A stretch of DNA of 64,000 nucleotides from Actinotignum schaalii FB123-CNA-2. Lineage in GTDB: Bacteria; Actinomycetota; Actinomycetes; Actinomycetales; Actinomycetaceae. Location: positions 1,152,824 to 1,216,823 of the forward strand of contig NZ_KE150262.1 of the NCBI RefSeq assembly GCF_000411135.1, given 5' to 3'. Shown here in pieces: positions 63,351 through 64,000 of the stretch (its first letter is position 1; every line of letters begins with the position of its first letter). Position numbers and translations under genes: made by a program. The notes under the pieces are model-generated. The model did no database searches and had not been told where the DNA came from. It saw only the letters and a list, made by a program, of their open reading frames with translations.

Positions 63351-63386
63351 AAGGGCGAGGTACCTCAGTAGAGGAGCCTCGCCCTT
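63351..63386. terminator. Bidirectional terminator between FKBP and sod genes
   Basis: AAGGGCGAGG (63351-63360) pairs with CCTCGCCCTT (63377-63386); the loop carries a smaller CCTC/GAGG pairing. Confidence 0.75.
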
Positions 63387-63449
63387 CGTGCTATCTAGGA
63401 AGGATGTCGCGCGTATCTATGAATAGCGCCGGCGCGGTGTGTGCGTGAG

Positions 63450-64000
63450 TTATTTGCGAATGAGGAGGCCGGTGGCCTGCTCCTGGGCGGTGGCCAAACG
63501 CTGCCCGGCTTCTTCCCAATTGACAATATTCCAGATCGCCTTGACGTAATCGGCCTTGACATTGAGGTAGTCAAGGTAGAAGGCGTGCTCCCACATATCG
63601 AGCTGGAAAACGGGCAGCACCCCGGCAGGCACATTATTGGCCTGGTCGTACATTTGGTAGATCACCAGTTTGCCGGCCACGGAATCGTAGCCGAGCACCG
63701 CCCAGCCCGAGCCTTGGATGCCGGTGGCCACGGCCGTGAACTGCTTCTGGAAGGTAGCGAAATCACCGAAGGAATCCTTGATTGCTTCGGCAAGCTCGCC
63801 TTCCGGTTGTCCGCCGCCGTTGGGGGAGAGCAGGGTCCAGAAAATCGAGTGGTTAACATGGCCGCCCAGGTTGAAGGAAAAATCCTTCGTGTACTGGTTC
63901 ACTGCCGCGAAATCGCCCTTCTCGCGAGCCTCGCGAAGGTTCTCCAGGGATTTATTGGCCCCGTCAACGTAGGTCTTGTGGTGTTTATCGTGGTGGAGCT
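63450..64000 (-). CDS. sodA: Superoxide dismutase (Fe/Mn), 5' end beyond window
   Basis: The frame is open from the window edge to the stop at 63450; about 183 residues are visible and only the first ~20-25 are missing. Metal ligands are visible: H in LHHDKHHKTYVDGAN, H in GGHVNHSIFW, and D and H in FQLDMWEHAFYLDYLNVKADYV. GSGWAVLGYD is a family signature. It converts superoxide to oxygen and peroxide. The ATG at 63902 is internal. Fe or Mn use cannot be decided here. Confidence 0.95.
   Translation of the reverse strand, partial: LHHDKHHKTYVDGANKSLENLREAREKGDFAAVNQYTKDFSFNLGGHVNHSIFWTLLSPNGGGQPEGELAEAIKDSFGDFATFQKQFTAVATGIQGSGWAVLGYDSVAGKLVIYQMYDQANNVPAGVLPVFQLDMWEHAFYLDYLNVKADYVKAIWNIVNWEEAGQRLATAQEQATGLLIRK

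Overview
This is 64 kb of chromosome from a high-GC Gram-positive actinobacterium, most likely of the Actinomycetaceae type. The evidence is GlnE with two glutamine synthetases, a homodimeric AceE with an actinobacterial two-lipoyl E2, families DUF3052, DUF3043, DUF3145 and DUF4191, an LPXTG surface protein and an actinobacterial-looking RNase P RNA. No species is claimed.

Layout. 1-382 is the 3' end of dnaG. 411-20010 is an accessory sugar-acid region between dnaG and the next core block; its left part looks clearly lower in GC than the core. It holds (a) an IclR regulator, an IS256-family element, an L-fuconate dehydratase, a GntP permease and a DapA-type aldolase; (b) a CAT-anticodon tRNA followed by about 0.9 kb of gene-free, rearranged repeat DNA; (c) a minus-strand iolA-iolC-aldolase-gntP operon with a divergent GntR regulator; (d) a minus-strand lacI-rbsB-rbsA-rbsC operon ending in a 444-residue protein that I cannot assign. 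20270-38758 is mostly core: methyltransferase, cupin, tRNA-Asn, peptide deformylase, DUF3145, YciO-type protein, HAD phosphatase, a heterodimeric ABC exporter, aceE, DUF3052, tRNA-Val, aldo/keto reductase, POT peptide transporter and CocE/NonD hydrolase. 38773-47191 holds the Nif3-like protein, a coiled-coil zinc-ribbon-family protein without its cysteines, a frameshifted LPXTG protein, rnpB, map and panB. 47231-53954 is the nitrogen block glnA2-glnE-glnA1 plus DUF4191. After a repeat-rich gene-free kilobase come the E2 and Lpd genes, small conserved membrane proteins, an M20 peptidase, an FKBP lipoprotein and the truncated sod gene.

How the parts work together. AceE (30.1-32.9 kb) with E2 and Lpd (55.8-59.0 kb) can make a complete pyruvate dehydrogenase. 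GlnE can adenylylate GlnA1, which has the target tyrosine; the neighbouring GlnA2 lacks the equivalent motif. The catabolic region funnels sugar acids to pyruvate, lactaldehyde, triose phosphate and acetyl-CoA.

Most notable observations: a seven-G/C tract that puts the LPXTG protein out of frame, as in phase variation; an orphan 444-residue protein co-operonic with a ribose-type ABC importer; a shortened inositol pathway fed by a GntP permease; a composite A-B/A'-B' inverted repeat beside a tRNA; and short tandem duplications that repeatedly span stop codons.
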